Program-made: the position numbers and the translations under genes | Shown: positions 22,621-34,113 of the stretch, one piece after another | Layout: the number at the start of each line of letters is the position of its first letter | Position numbering within the stretch: position 1 is the stretch's first letter | The notes under the pieces: model-generated | The model's input: only the letters and a program-made list of their open reading frames with translations | What the model was told of the DNA's origin: nothing | The model's database searches: none | Assembly: GCA_021521415.1 (NCBI GenBank) | Contig: JAIQDT010000001.1 | Coordinates: forward strand, 5,022,001 to 5,086,000 | DNA from: Bidens hawaiensis | Lineage: Eukaryota; Streptophyta; Magnoliopsida; Asterales; Asteraceae | Length of the DNA: 64,000 nucleotides | Reading direction: 5' to 3'

Positions 22621-24293
22621 TTGAACAGGAGTGTAAACAATCTGTGGGTTGTGGACAGTAGCTGTTCCCGGCCCATGACTGGTAACAAGAATTCGTTACA
22701 TGAATGGAAACCTGTTCAAGGAGGAAGAGTTAGTTTCGCTGGAGAGAGTGGAGGTAGAATCACAGGTATTGGAACTGTGACAAATGGAAAAATGAAGTTA
22801 GAGAGGTTGAATTTTGTTGAAGAATTAAAGCATAACCTGTTGAGTGTATCTCAGATTTGTGACAAAGATTACACAGTGCATTTTACGAAAAATGAGGCAA
22901 TTGTTCTTTATCCGGGGTTCAAGATTCCAGAGGCATGGGTGGTGATGAAAGCTCCAAGAGAAAAGAACACGTATGTAATGGATATGAGGTCAACTGAGAT
23001 GACATCAGAAGAGTCATGTCTTCCGTCGAAGGCAACTGAGTCCGAGTCCGAGTTATGGCACCGAAGAATGGGATATATACATCTTCGTAAAATGAATTAC
23101 ATTGTCAAAAATGGGCTGGTGCTTGGTGTTCCCTTGAAGAATTTTAACTTTGAAGATCAATGATTGTCGTGCAAGAAGGGGAAGCAACACAAGAAACCTC
23201 ATCACTCCAAGAAGGTTAACTCAATCGTCAGTACACTAGACCTACTTCACATGGATCTCTTTGGTCCCGTGAATGTAAAGAGTCTAGGTGGGACGTCATA
23301 CTGCTTGGTAGTAACCGATGATTACTCTCGATACTCTTGGGTATACTTTCTGAAGGAGAAAGATGAGACGGTTCAGTTGGTAATTAACTTGATTACCAAG
23401 GTTGAAAACATTGTTGGGAGAAAGGTTAAGTACATCAGGAGTGATAATGGTACAGAGTTCAAGAATTACCAGATGGAGATGTTCTGCTTACAGAAAGGGA
23501 TAGACCACCAGTACAGTGCCCCGTATACTCCGCAACAAAATGGGGTAGCTGAGAGGAAGAATAGAATGCTAATCGAAGGAGCCAAAACCATGCTGGCTGA
23601 TGCTAAACTTCCCGTGGTGTTCTGGGTTGAAGCTGTTGCCACAGCCTGTTATATCCTTAATCGTGTTTTAACTGTTAAAAGATTGAATAAAACTTGTTAT
23701 GAACTTATGCATGGTATAAAGCCAAACTTGAATGGTCTCGAACCTTTCGGGTCCCCATGTACGATATTAAAGACAAACTCAAAATTTGGTGAGAAAGCCG
23801 ACGAAGGTATTTTAGTCGGATATGTTGTTGGTACACCCAATAGAAGAGTCTTTAATTTATCGAACAGCAAGGTTGAGGTGGTATGTAACACGGACATTAC
23901 AAGTTACAAATCACCAAAGCCTAGCACGGGACCCGCTGAAGCTTTCGACTATGATAAACTTTTCAAATTGTTTAATTTGCCTTACTTGGATTTTGTAGAA
24001 GTTGATGAGAAAATTGCTTCACAGATTCTGTATGATGAGGAGGAAAATGTTGTGCAACGTCCGCGATACGATGAAAGTCAACCTTCTTCGTCAAGTGCCC
24101 TTGATACTTCGGCTGCCCCTACTGAAGAAGAATTCTACAATCCATTTCACTCTCAACATCAATCACTCATAAATGAACTCTCTTCGAACTTAGAAAACAA
24201 TCTGGAGGTCGGTCTGGTTCCGACTTCTGGAATTCACAAAAATCACCATTTGGAGAATGTGATAGGTGATCTGTCTGACGGTGTTCAAACATG
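22600..24293 (+). pseudogene. pol: B protease and integrase
   Basis: Protease appears as VDSSCSRPMTG, so the usual Asp-Ser-Gly and CSRHM are altered. The GAG-pre-integrase zinc site has WHRRMGY where relatives have WHRRLGH, and a TGA at 23161 replaces the first cysteine of the CxxC pair (then SCKKGKQH). The integrase core keeps its acidic residues: LLHMDLFGPV (about 23245), YIRSDNGTEF (about 23430) and QNGVAERKNR (about 23536). The C-terminal part runs to the stop at 24292. Zinc site and protease defects suggest this copy is inactive. Confidence 0.88.
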
Positions 24294-25920
24294 AAGAAGT
24301 CTGAATGAGCACACTTGTGTTTACGCAAGCATTAAAGAAACGGGTATCTTAAATAAATGTTTGTACACCTGCTTCATCAGCCAGATTGAACCAAAGAATT
24401 ATCAAATGGCTCTAAAGGATAGTTCGTGGGTCGAAGCCATGCAAGAAGAGTTAGCACAGTTCGAGAAGATGGAAGTATGGAAATTAGTTGCAAAACCAAA
24501 AGATGTACATGCTATTGGAACAAAGTGGGTTTTTAAATGTAAGAGAGATGAGAAAGGAATAATCATAAGGAACAAGGCGAGACTGGTAGTAAAAGGGTTT
24601 AATCAGCAAGAAGGAATCGACTACAATGAAGTGTTTGCTCCAGTGGCAAGATTGGAAGCAATTCGACTATTTTTGGCATTTGCTGCTCATAATGAGATGA
24701 AGGTGTTCCAGTTAGATGTGAAAAGTACCTTTCTGAATGGTAAAGTCGATGAGGTGGTGCACGTTGAACAACCTCCGGGTTTCCCTGACCCTAATTTACC
24801 TGATCATGTATACAAACTGAGCAAAGCGTTATATGGGCTACATCAGGCCCCTCGTGCCTGGTACTCAACCCTGTCTGATTATTTGCTTGAGAATGGGTTC
24901 GAAAGAGGAAAGATCGATAGCACGTTGTTCGTCAAGAGAAAAGGAGGAGATTTTCTACTAGTGCAAGTCTATGTGGACGACATCATTTTTGCTGCATCGA
25001 AAGTGGCCATGTGTCAGGATTTTGAAGCAGTGATGAAAAAGAGGTTTGAAAAGAGCGCCATGGGCGAATTAACTTTCTTTTTGGGATTGCAGGTTGATCA
25101 GAAGAAAGATGGGATGTTCATTCATCAAACAAAATATGTCCATGACGTACTTAAACGCCTCAAGATGGATGACAACACTTCTTTTGATACTCCAGTTTGC
25201 GTCAATCACAAACTGGGTGCAGATTCTGACAGTGATGAAGACGTGGACCCCACCCAATATCGAGCAATCATAGGTTCTTTAATGTAATTAACTGCATCTA
25301 GACCTGATATTATGTTTGCAGTTTGTCTTTGTGCTCGTTTTTAGGCTAGCCCGAAGGGAATCTCACATGAAGGGAGTGAAGAGAATATTGCGGTATCTCA
25401 AAGGAAAGCCTAAGTTGGGATTGTGGTACACGAAAGGGGGAGAACTACATTTGGTCGCTTACACAAATTCTGACTATGGAGGTTGCAATCAGAACAAGAA
25501 GTTAACAACCGGTGGATGTCAGTTTCTGGGGGGTAGATTGGTGTCGTGGCAGTGCAAGAAGCAGACCTCTGTAGCCATTTCCACCTGCGAAGCAGAGTAC
25601 ATGGCAGCATCGAACTGCTGCTCCCAGGTTCTTTGGATACAACAGCAATTGCGCGATTACGGTCTGAATTTCACTCAAACTCCTATTTGCATTGATAACA
25701 CTGCTGCTATCTCGGTAACTAACAATCCCGTCAAACACAGCAAAACTAAACACATTGACATTCGTCATCATTTTATACGGGATTGTGCTGAGAAGAAATT
25801 AATTGTGCTAGAAAAGGTTGATTCGTTGGATAATTTCGCCGATCTTTTTACTAAAGCGTTTGACCGAACTCGTTTTCAAACTCTTGTTGAACTTAATGGG
25901 ATGTGTTTTTCATTTTTATT
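24294..25920 (+). pseudogene. pol: B reverse transcriptase and RNase H
   Basis: Continues the same frame after the stop at 24292. RT motifs: GTKWVFKCK (about 24520), NKARLVVKGF (about 24571), FQLDVKSTFLNG (about 24708), [14 protein letters not shown] (about 24825) and intact YVDDIIF (about 24970). A stop at 25285 and a frame change near 25345-25370 precede RNase H (YTNSDYGGC, SWQCKKQ, STCEAEYMAAS, CIDNTAA), where the first Asp of the usual TDSD reads as Asn. RNase H ends near the A-rich run at 25920; its original stop is unclear because the frame runs on into the spacer. Confidence 0.88.
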
Positions 25921-25939
25921 AAAAAAAAAAAAACATCAC

Positions 25940-26064
25940 TATCGCTTAAAATTATGTCGGTTGCTTCAGTTTGAAGGACACATCTTCGGATGTGTTTGGT
26001 CCTTACTTCTACTAGTAGATTATGAGGATAGCCATTAACCAGATGACTGAAAGTGACCGGGGCG
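25940..26064 (+). ncRNA. Structured spacer module B1 (two hairpins)
   Basis: Hairpin 1 (25974-26004): outer stem AAGGA/TCCTT, 5-nt bulge, inner stem CACATC/GATGTG closed by a TTCG loop. Hairpin 2: CTACTAGTAG (about 26009-26018). GAGGATAGCCATTAACC then GACCGGGGCG follow. The same module recurs at 26085, and twice in A (34699, 34835). Proposed RNA structure, from sequence comparison only. Confidence 0.6.
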
Positions 26065-26084
26065 GTTTATGATGGGTTTTTATT

Positions 26085-26211
26085 CTTTCGCTGAAAAATA
26101 GTCGTTCATACTTAGTTATAAGGACACATACTCGTATGTGGTTGGTCCAGCTGATCCATTGGATCTTCAGGATAGCCGTTTACCTGAAGACTTTGAGTTG
26201 ATCGGGGCGAT
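26085..26211 (+). ncRNA. Structured spacer module B2 (two hairpins)
   Basis: Hairpin 1 (26122-26148): GGA/TCC, 5-nt bulge, CACATA/TATGTG with CTCG loop. Hairpin 2: GATCC/GGATC (about 26153-26165), where the other three modules have CTAC/GTAG, a paired change. Then CAGGATAGCCGTTTACC and TGATCGGGGCGAT. Confidence 0.6.
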
Positions 26212-27226
26212 AAAATTTAAAATTTTCTAAGGGAGATGATATAATTTTTCAAGTCTATAACTTCATAGGAAGTTTCAATACAATGTTTAAAAGAAAATTG
26301 ATCCAACCTTAGAAAGTGATAGAAATACTATTTCTGTGTGCCTATCTGGTGAAGTTATTAAGCCCAAAAGACTCTAGAACAGCCATTGTATGTTATGGTA
26401 GCTTTGAATGGTGCGTAAAAGTAAAAGTGATACTAACTAAATCTTCTCGATTTAAAGTGGAGAATCATTTAGAAGTTGTGCATGTCTCCATATACATCTT
26501 TCCGAATGATAGGCAGAAAAGTCATTACCCAGTCATACACGAGCCCGTGAGTGTTCTGATTCCCGAGAAGATAGTGTGTCAAGCACCTGCAGTGATCCAG
26601 ATTCGGGACTTGCAGTCGTCTACTGTTTGAAGCTGTGTTAATCTTATTAAAAAAAATGTGTGTGTTGTTAAGCTTTCTGAAGCTTATGATGTTACACTTA
26701 TAAATCAAGAGGCAAGAGAGAGAATGGGATGAAGACTCTAATGATCGATATGTACCTACTGTTTAATCAGACACTACGGGTCGAGGTCTACTCGGGGTGA
26801 CTTGGGGAAAGCTAAATACGCTTTGAGAATAGATAGGAGGCATCACAGTCTCTGATATGATGTCCATCTAAATTTTGAGCTTAATTGAACCTAATCCGTA
26901 TCACAGAAGCGATGAACACCATACTAAGTTGTATACCTACTTACAACCTGTTTCTTTATGTCATAATACCGCTGAACATGGATCTATGTGACAGCCACTT
27001 AATCAGTATGATTCCTGTTCGGATCTTTTCTAAAACATGCTGGTCCCCGTCAAGGCTGAAATTTAATCCCGTCTACTAAATTTCTAAAATTTTTCATTGC
27101 ATCTTTCGTTTTATGGTTCAAAGCTTGGTTATTTGGTTCTTTGATTATAAAGTTTAAATTTTTAACTGAGGATTTTAAAAGACAGTTGCATTTTGTTCAA
27201 ATGTTTAAGGGCCTGTTTTGTAAATT
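26212..27226 (+). other. Conserved non-coding spacer of B
   Basis: No supported gene. Blocks match A in the same order: 26451-26548 (ATGATAGGCAGA, CAGTCATACAC) with 35115-35210; 26775-26860 (GGGGAAAGC, CTTTGAGA, GAGGCATCA) with 35527-35605; and about 26883-27035 with about 35640-35780. Retention of non-coding order between two distinct families suggests a shared cis function. Confidence 0.65.
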
Positions 27227-27990
27227 TAAAGCGAAGTTACTGGGGCGAAGTTGTTAGAGGGCGAAGTTAAGGATAAGCGAAGTTAACCTTAACTTCGCCT
27301 GAGCTTTTTCAAACATATATAAAGGACAACTTGGTCAAACAGTTTGCATATTTTCTCAAACCTCCGGCGAAGTTATACCTTATATTCTAACCCTCGGCGA
27401 ACTTGCTACTCGAATCATACCTTGTTATTATTTGATTTCGATCCGTGTTAAAGGTGTGTAGGGTCGGTATGACTTATAATTCATGTCAATGGTGTTAATC
27501 AGATGTCATTTTGGTCCGATTTGTGACCTCGTTCATGCAAACCTTTAAACATCCGCTAACCAATCTCCTTCTAATGTGTTCATAACTCATTTGATCGTCT
27601 AAGATCTCTAATGTAATATCCGTTTTTGTCATCTATCACCAAATTCACTAATCAAATCAAGATCCAACTTCTGTATATGCCGTTTCATATTCATGCGAAG
27701 TTATCTTTAGGCGAAGTTGTTCTCAACTTCGCCTTAGGCATAATTTCGCCTGCTTCTTTAATTGTTTTAACTACTCAGGGGCGAAGTTATAGTTAGGCGA
27801 AGTTATCCTTAACTTCGCTTTATACTTAACTTCTCCTGCTGCTTTATATAATTTAAAGTTCTGATGTGTTATCAGGCGAAGTTATGGTAAAGGCGAAGTT
27901 GTACTCAACTTCGCCCTATGTCTAACTTCGCCTGCACACTAGAAGTTATCTTAACTTCGCTCATGGTAATAGACGAAGTTATGATCTGCT
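27227..27990 (+). repeat. GCGAAGTT array upstream of B ORF2
   Basis: About 20 copies of GGCGAAGTT or its complement AACTTCGCC, many as inverted pairs 10-20 bp apart that could form hairpins (27712-27736, 27791-27818, 27878-27915). The B LTR and leader carry the same motif. Confidence 0.85.
27316..27323 (+). promoter_or_regulatory. TATA-like box TATATAAA in B pre-ORF2 array
   Basis: CATATATAAAGGAC lies among GCGAAGTT copies, about 710 bp before the ORF2 ATG. Candidate internal promoter; a TATA-like box occurs in A's equivalent region too (37093). Confidence 0.45.
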
Positions 27991-28028
27991 TTTACGATGT
28001 TCTAACTTAGACCATTTGTTGGGCAGAT

Positions 28029-30941
28029 ATGGCTGCTGTAGCGGGAGCTGGTGGTGCTGGTGGTGACGAAGGTGGTGATAACAACCGTCAATTCTTTCCG
28101 GGTCACAATATGTACATCACGCTGGATCCGGATGCTAGTGGTGTAGATGATTATCGCGAGATCATCTCCTTCCTTGTTCGCTCACGTATTTTCCACGCTA
28201 TTACTACAACTTTACCCATATCTCTACCGAACATTTAAGATATCTGGAGGACGGTAGAATATGACTGTAGAGTTGAGCCTCCGGTCATGCGCGCCACAGT
28301 AAACAATCAGGAGGTCCAGTTCTCATCAGAACAGATCAGGGTCGCCTTGCAGTTCGGGACTGAAACCAGAGATGATCCAACCGACTTTTCTGCTCCATTC
28401 AGAGATAGTGCATTTTTACGAATGGGCTATTCAGGTCCATTGGGTGACACTTAGAGGCGAAAGGGATTTTTATTGGATCAATGGCGTTTTCTGATGCACG
28501 TGATGATTGTGTGCATGTCGGGCCGTAAAGCTGGTATTGATGGTATGGGAGCGACGATGCACTCTGCCCTGACTTACAACAAGCCTTACAGCTTCAGTCA
28601 GATGGTGTTTTATGAAATCGATCGTCAGAGACGTGCGGTCGTTCGTGAAAGATTCTTAATGTACCCAAGATTCTTACAGATTATCTTGAATAATGTAGCT
28701 CCTACGCTACCTCAACGCCGTCCCATTCGATATGTAGAGAGTGTAAGCAAGAGGATCTTTGCGCAATGCAGGTCGTCGAGTGCTCGCAGTAAACCGGAGC
28801 TTCGTCCACGACATACTCCATTATTTGGTTACTTAATAAACCCTGCTTATATTGCTCCTCGTGGAGATGAATTTCATGACCCGGCACCGCAACAGGCTGA
28901 TGTTCCTCAACCACCACCTGTGGTACAGCAAGCATTGCCTGCTGATCCTGTTGTGGCTCCGGAAGAACAGGTAGATCTTGAAGCTGCTTTTGGTGGCTAA
29001 GGGTTCTTTGATATGGAGCGAGTTGATCCTGCAGCAGAGATTCAGTCACAGAGGTTTCTGGGGTAAATGTGTCGATGGTAGCTACAACTGTAGCTGATTC
29101 TGAGAGAACCGACTCTGACTCCTCCACTGATGATATTGCTGAAGCACGACAGATTCTGGTCACACAGGAAAGAATACATGGAAAAAGAAAGAAAGACTCG
29201 GATGACAGTGAATCTGACTTTGAGGAGGAGTTAGACCGGTTGATACGTCGATCGAAAAGGGTTAGAACCGGTGAAGGTTCGGGAGCTGGTGAAAGCTCAA
29301 GGGTGGTTCGTTTCTCTCCACCCGCGTTATCTGGTATGACCATGGTTCTTGCTTCGATGACTGTGACAGGACCGATCATCTCAAGTGCTCCCGTGTTAAC
29401 TACATCATCTTCTTTTGGCATTCCACCTACCACATTTCAGTTGTCGGCTCCAGAGATAGTTTCCTTGCCACCTCCTACTCTTACTCCATCGGAGGTTGTT
29501 GCAAGATTTGTTGAGTCGACATTGGTAGCTACTGCGGGGTTATCTGTGACAATACCACCCGCGGTTACTTTTCAGCCTGCTTCGGATATTCCAGCTAGTT
29601 TGGGAATGCCTCCACCGTATGCGCAAGACGTTTCTCATATGCGGTTTGATTTTGACGCTACCTTATCTGATTCTGAAAGGATAGCGGCTCTTGAAAGGGT
29701 GGTGGATGAACAATCTTATCCAGACTCAAGCTATTCAACGCCTTGTTGCCGAAAATCAGATCCAATCGTCCCTCCTGGTTGAGCACGGTAAAATTTTTGA
29801 TGCTTTAAAACAGTTCTTTGCATCTCAGGGGGAGACGAGCAGCAAGGGCGATGAGTTGAGGACAAAGAAAAGTCATGACAGAGACGATGATCCCAATGCA
29901 TCAAAAGGTGCAGGTGGTGAGTTGCCAAGAACTGACCAAAATCTTGGGACTTCCACATCTCAGGGGGAGTCAACTGGTACAACAGGTGGTTCAGGTGGTG
30001 ACGATGTTGTGGTTGTAGATGAGGAGGAGATGTTGGATGATATTGTGGGTAATGAAGATGTGTTACCGTTTGATGAGATTGAGAAGATAGGAGCTGAGAT
30101 TGTGATTGATAGTGAGATTGAAGAGGGAGAGATTGTGGAGGACAATGTAGAACATGATATCCTAGAAGTTGATAAGGCAAATGTGGGTCAAGATATGGAA
30201 ATTGATGAGTCTGAATGGGTAGAGCAGCCGGGATGGAAAGAAGGCTACGCTCAGTGGTTTGTAAAGACAAAGAAGCCAGCGGTTCCTACCACGTTTAAAA
30301 AGAGTTACAATATCAAAGGGTATGCTGAATCGAAAAAGGGTATTATATGCTGGTTATATGATGAGCAGTTGAGGCTATTTGTGATTAAACGTTTTGATGG
30401 GATTCAGTACTTTAAAAGGTTGTTGAGATCTTTGAACACCTTGCCTGAGTGTGAGGTGAAGAATTTGGCTAAGTTGGGGTTGATTAATAGAAGTGATGAT
30501 AATATGGCCAGGATTATTGGGAAGATTGTGTGGAAAGAAAGTATAAAAGAGAAAAAGTTTGAGTTGTTAAGGCCGCAGAAAGGAAAGCTTGTTGAAGATA
30601 AGGAAAGAGGAATGTGATCTGATGGTAAACCTTGGATGGTAATTAAGTATAAGCCGATTCGGTGTTTGAAAGAAGTGCCGATGAAACCAATGCCCAAGGA
30701 TGTCTTAAAGAATCTTAAATGGTGGTATGTTGATAGTCAAACAGCTGAAGCAGTTATGGAGGATGAAGATGAACAAGAAGTTCTGAGAGTGTATGATCCC
30801 ATGCACTTGGTAAATTTGTCTCAAGCTGACTTGCAGGTGCTAAACGAGAAAAAGATATTCTATATTCCTGCATGGAAAGATGAAGCCAAGAAATATCAGA
30901 GAGTGGTTTCTGTTTGTGTTAGAGAAAGCGTTTATGCTTGA
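28029..30941 (+). pseudogene. B ORF2, large protein of unknown function
   Basis: I do not recognise a function. The start MAAVAGAGG (28029) directly follows the acceptor-like GGGCAGAT. Visible parts: an N-terminal globular-looking region ending in RFLMYPRFLQIILNNV (about 28656), Pro- and Ser-rich acidic linkers, a coiled coil (ERIAALERVV to LRLVAEN-like heptads, about 29675-29790), a very acidic segment (30010-30200), and a C-terminal domain with KEGYAQWFVKT and LPECEVKNLAKLGLINRS. No signal peptide or membrane segment is apparent, arguing against a classical envelope protein. Stops at 28236, about 28452, 28998 and 30615, and frame changes near 29050 and 29715, make it a pseudogene. A has a counterpart in the same place. 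Confidence 0.7.
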
Positions 30942-31007
30942 AGACTGGTGACACGAGATTTTGGGATTACTAGACACGTGAATGAAGATAGAGATATGAA
31001 GCTACTG

Positions 31008-31020
31008 CCAAGGGGGAGTC
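31008..31020 (+). other. B polypurine tract
   Basis: CCAAGGGGGAGTC directly before the 3' LTR; the expected plus-strand primer. Confidence 0.85.
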
Positions 31021-31429
31021 TGTTGGTGCATGATGTCAGTAGTTCAGTATCTAGTGTTTTGTATGTGTCTGTAATCGAGTTAGATTGTTTGTGTTGTGTT
31101 TAGACAAGTTGTAACACAAGTTCGCCTGATGTAAGCGAACTTGTGGACAAGCGAAGTTAGGACAACTTCGCCTAACAAGTTAGGCGAAGTTGTCGAGGTG
31201 TATTTAACCTCAACTTCGGCTTGTTTTATTTAAGAATTTCTAGAACGTGTATTTGTGATTTGATATCACGTGTTGAAGTGTTGCAATACAACGTGTCTTA
31301 TCAGTATTGTAACGTGTGTTCGTGTTCGTTTTAACGTATTACACATCTTACGCTCGTATCGTGTTACGTAGGGATTCCGCACCTACGTATTACGAGATAC
31401 TCCTGTGTAGATCCGGCTAGGAACCTACA
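31021..31429 (+). repeat. B 3' LTR (409 bp)
   Basis: Same length and ends as 19045-19453 with about nine substitutions, four of them clustered around 31132-31146. There the 3' copy keeps a TTCGCCTGATGTAAGCGAA inverted pair that the 5' copy has lost. Followed by GTGAC (31430-31434). Confidence 0.95.
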
Positions 31430-31434
31430 GTGAC

Positions 31435-34113
31435 AATGGCACAGAGTTCAAAAATGGAGTTATGGAAGAATTTTGCACACAGAAAGGAATATTACAGCAA
31501 TTCTCAGCTCCTAGAACTCCTGAACAGAATGGAGTAGCAGAAAGAAGAAATAGAACTTTGATTGAAGATGCAAGAACCATGTTAGCAGATGCTAACTTGC
31601 CTGTCACTTTTTGGGCTGAAGCCATAAATACAGCCTGCTATGTTCAGAACAGGGTACTTGTGAACAAAAGGCATAACAAAACTCCATATGAAATTTTCAA
31701 CAATAGAAAGCCTTACATCAAGTTTTTCAAGCCCTTTGGATGCAAATGTTTTCTGCTGAACACTAGAGATTATTTGAACAGGTTTCAAACAAAATCCCTA
31801 GATTGTTTCTTTGTTGGATATTCTACACACTCAAAGGCATACAGAGTATATGTGAATGATCATTTGTGTGTTATAGAATCATCTGACATCATTTATAATG
31901 AGAACTAATTCAATACAGTCAATGGTGCGGCATGGCTGTTTGACCATGAAAAGTTAATAAGGTCTTTCAAAATTTATTCTGAAGACTTTGATGACTCATT
32001 CTACAAGACAAGTGTGATTGAAGAGAAGAAAAAGAAACCAATGGACTTGGAAGAATTATGGAAAAAGGTTGCTAGCAAAGAAAAAGAATACACTTTTGTG
32101 AAGAATTCCTCAAATGATGTTGTTGAGCAAATTCAAGAAAACTTTCAAGAAGATGATCACATTCCTAAAAATGATCTCACTGAGATGAATCAAGACAATC
32201 CAAATGTAATATGTGATCAAATTCAGAATGAGGGAAACACAAGCAACCAATCAATTGAAGATGAATCTGCATCCACTGCAAGGTTTCAAGACTTGTTTCA
32301 AAGATTGAATTTAGAAAACAATGGTGTATCAACTTCAAGACAAAATAATGAAGAAGCACCAGAGCTTCATGGTGCAGAAACTGAGTTGATCATTGAAGAA
32401 CCAGAACTCAATGAGTCAAATCTTGACACAACTGTGTCTACAGATATGATTGTACAAACTTCTTATGTGGAAAAGAATCATCCTTCTGAAAACATAATTG
32501 GAGATTTACATGAAAGAGTCACAAGAAGTCACTCAGAAATTGCAAACATTTATCTTTACTCCTGCTTTCTATCCCAAATAGAGCCTAAGAACATTGCTTA
32601 AGCACTGAAAGACAATAGTTGGGAGGAAGCAATGCAGGATGAATTGGCATAATTCAGAGATCTACATGTATGTGATCTTGTTGATAAGCCATTTGACAGA
32701 TATGCAATAGGTACCAAATGGGTTTTTAGAAAAAAAAGGGATGAAAGGGGTTTGGTGATTAAGAATAAGGCTAGACTTGTAGCACTGGGATGTCTTCAAG
32801 AAGAAGGAATAGACTTTGAGGAAGTTTTTGCTCCTGTTGCAAGACTTGAAGCTATCAGGATTTTTCCTGCATATGCTGCCTCAAAGAACATTAAAGTGTT
32901 CCAGCTTGATGTTAAGTATGCATTTCTAAATGGAAAGATTGATGAAGAAGTGTATGTAACTCAACCTCCAGGTTTTGAGTATCCAATGTATCCAAACAGG
33001 GTGTATAAACTAAACAAAGCCCTTTATGGACTGCATCAGGCTCCTAGAGCATGGTATGATGAGCTGTCAAATCATCTTCTTGAAAATGGTTTCGAAAGAG
33101 GAGCCGTTGACAAGACACTCTTCTATAAAAGAAAGGGATCAGACTTGCTACTGCTACAAGTATATGTTGATGATATCTTCTTTGGTTCAACCAATGAACA
33201 AATGTGTTTGGAGTTTGAAGGGGTGATGAAATCCAAATACAGCATGAGCTCTATGGGAGAAATGAACTTCTTTCTAAGATTGCAAGTTCAACAGAGAGCT
33301 GAAGGGATTTTCATTCACCAAAACAAATATGTGCAGGACATACTGAATAAGTTGAACTGCAATGAGTACAAAACTGCTTCAACTCCTATGGACACCAAAG
33401 AAAAGATGATTGCAGATGAAAAGGGGGAGCCAATAGATGAACATGAATATAGAGCCAAAATTGGATCTCTGATGTATCTGACTGCAACAAGACCATATAT
33501 CATGTTTGCTGTATGTGTGTGTGCAAGATTCCAATCGAGTCCAAAAGTCTCCCACATGAATGCTGTTAAAAGGATATTCAGATACTTGAAGGGAAGACCA
33601 GACTTAGGGATTTGGTATCCAAATAACCAAGCTTTTAATCTGATTGCATATACAGACAGTGATTATGATGGCTGCAACATGAGCAGAAAGTCAACCTCTG
33701 GTGGATGTCAATATTTGGGGGAAAAGCTAGTGTCATGGCAATGCAAAAAGCAGACTACATTCTCAATATCCACTATAGAAGCTGAATATGTTGCTGCATC
33801 TACTTGATGTGCACAAGTTCTGTGGATTCAAAATCAGATGTTGGACTATAGTTTGAATTTTTTGAACACCCCTATTCTTATTGATAATACTGCTGCATAT
33901 TTTACAGTTAAGAATCCAGTTCAACATTCTAAAACTAAGCACATTGAAATCAGACATCACTTCATCAGAGATTGCAGTGAAAAAGGTTTGATTGAAATGC
34001 AAAGAGTTGATACAAGTGACAATTTGGCTGACCTATTCACCAAACCAATTGATAGAACCAGCTTCAACTTTCTTTTGAAAGCCCTGGGTATGATCAATTC
34101 AGATGAAATCTGA
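31435..34113 (+). pseudogene. pol: A integrase (rest), reverse transcriptase, RNase H
   Basis: Continues the frame interrupted at 19044. Integrase: NGTEFKNGVMEEF and QNGVAERRNR (catalytic Glu). An acidic linker runs about 31910-32600. RT has [37 protein letters not shown] and intact YVDDIFFG (about 33163). RNase H has [28 protein letters not shown] and LIDNTAA, ending at the natural-looking stop 34111. One frame throughout, broken by stops at 31906, 32599, 32650 and 33805. Catalytic residues are intact apart from the stops, so decay is recent relative to G1 and E. Confidence 0.9.

Larger units (their letters stand above)
19045..31429 (+). mobile_element. B: complete SIRE-like Ty1/copia element with ORF2 (12,385 bp)
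   Basis: Two 409-bp LTRs (TGTTGGTGC...AACCTACA), a TTGGTATCAGAGC primer site, gag, pol, a structured spacer, a motif array, ORF2 and a polypurine tract. Flanked by GTGAC on both sides and inserted within the integrase of A. By eye the LTRs differ at about 9 of 409 positions (about 2%), so the insertion is fairly recent. Structurally intact, but coding regions have several stops and two or more frame changes. Confidence 0.96.

Noticed and set aside
28702..29433. Minus-strand ORFs over B ORF2 (28702-29433, 29731-30270)
   Set aside because: Mirror ORFs of biased plus-strand coding; plus-strand frames carry the family motif and context.
28029..30941. Calling ORF2 a viral envelope gene
   Set aside because: Position fits env-like ORFs of SIRE elements, but no signal peptide, membrane segment or glycosylation-rich ectodomain is visible.
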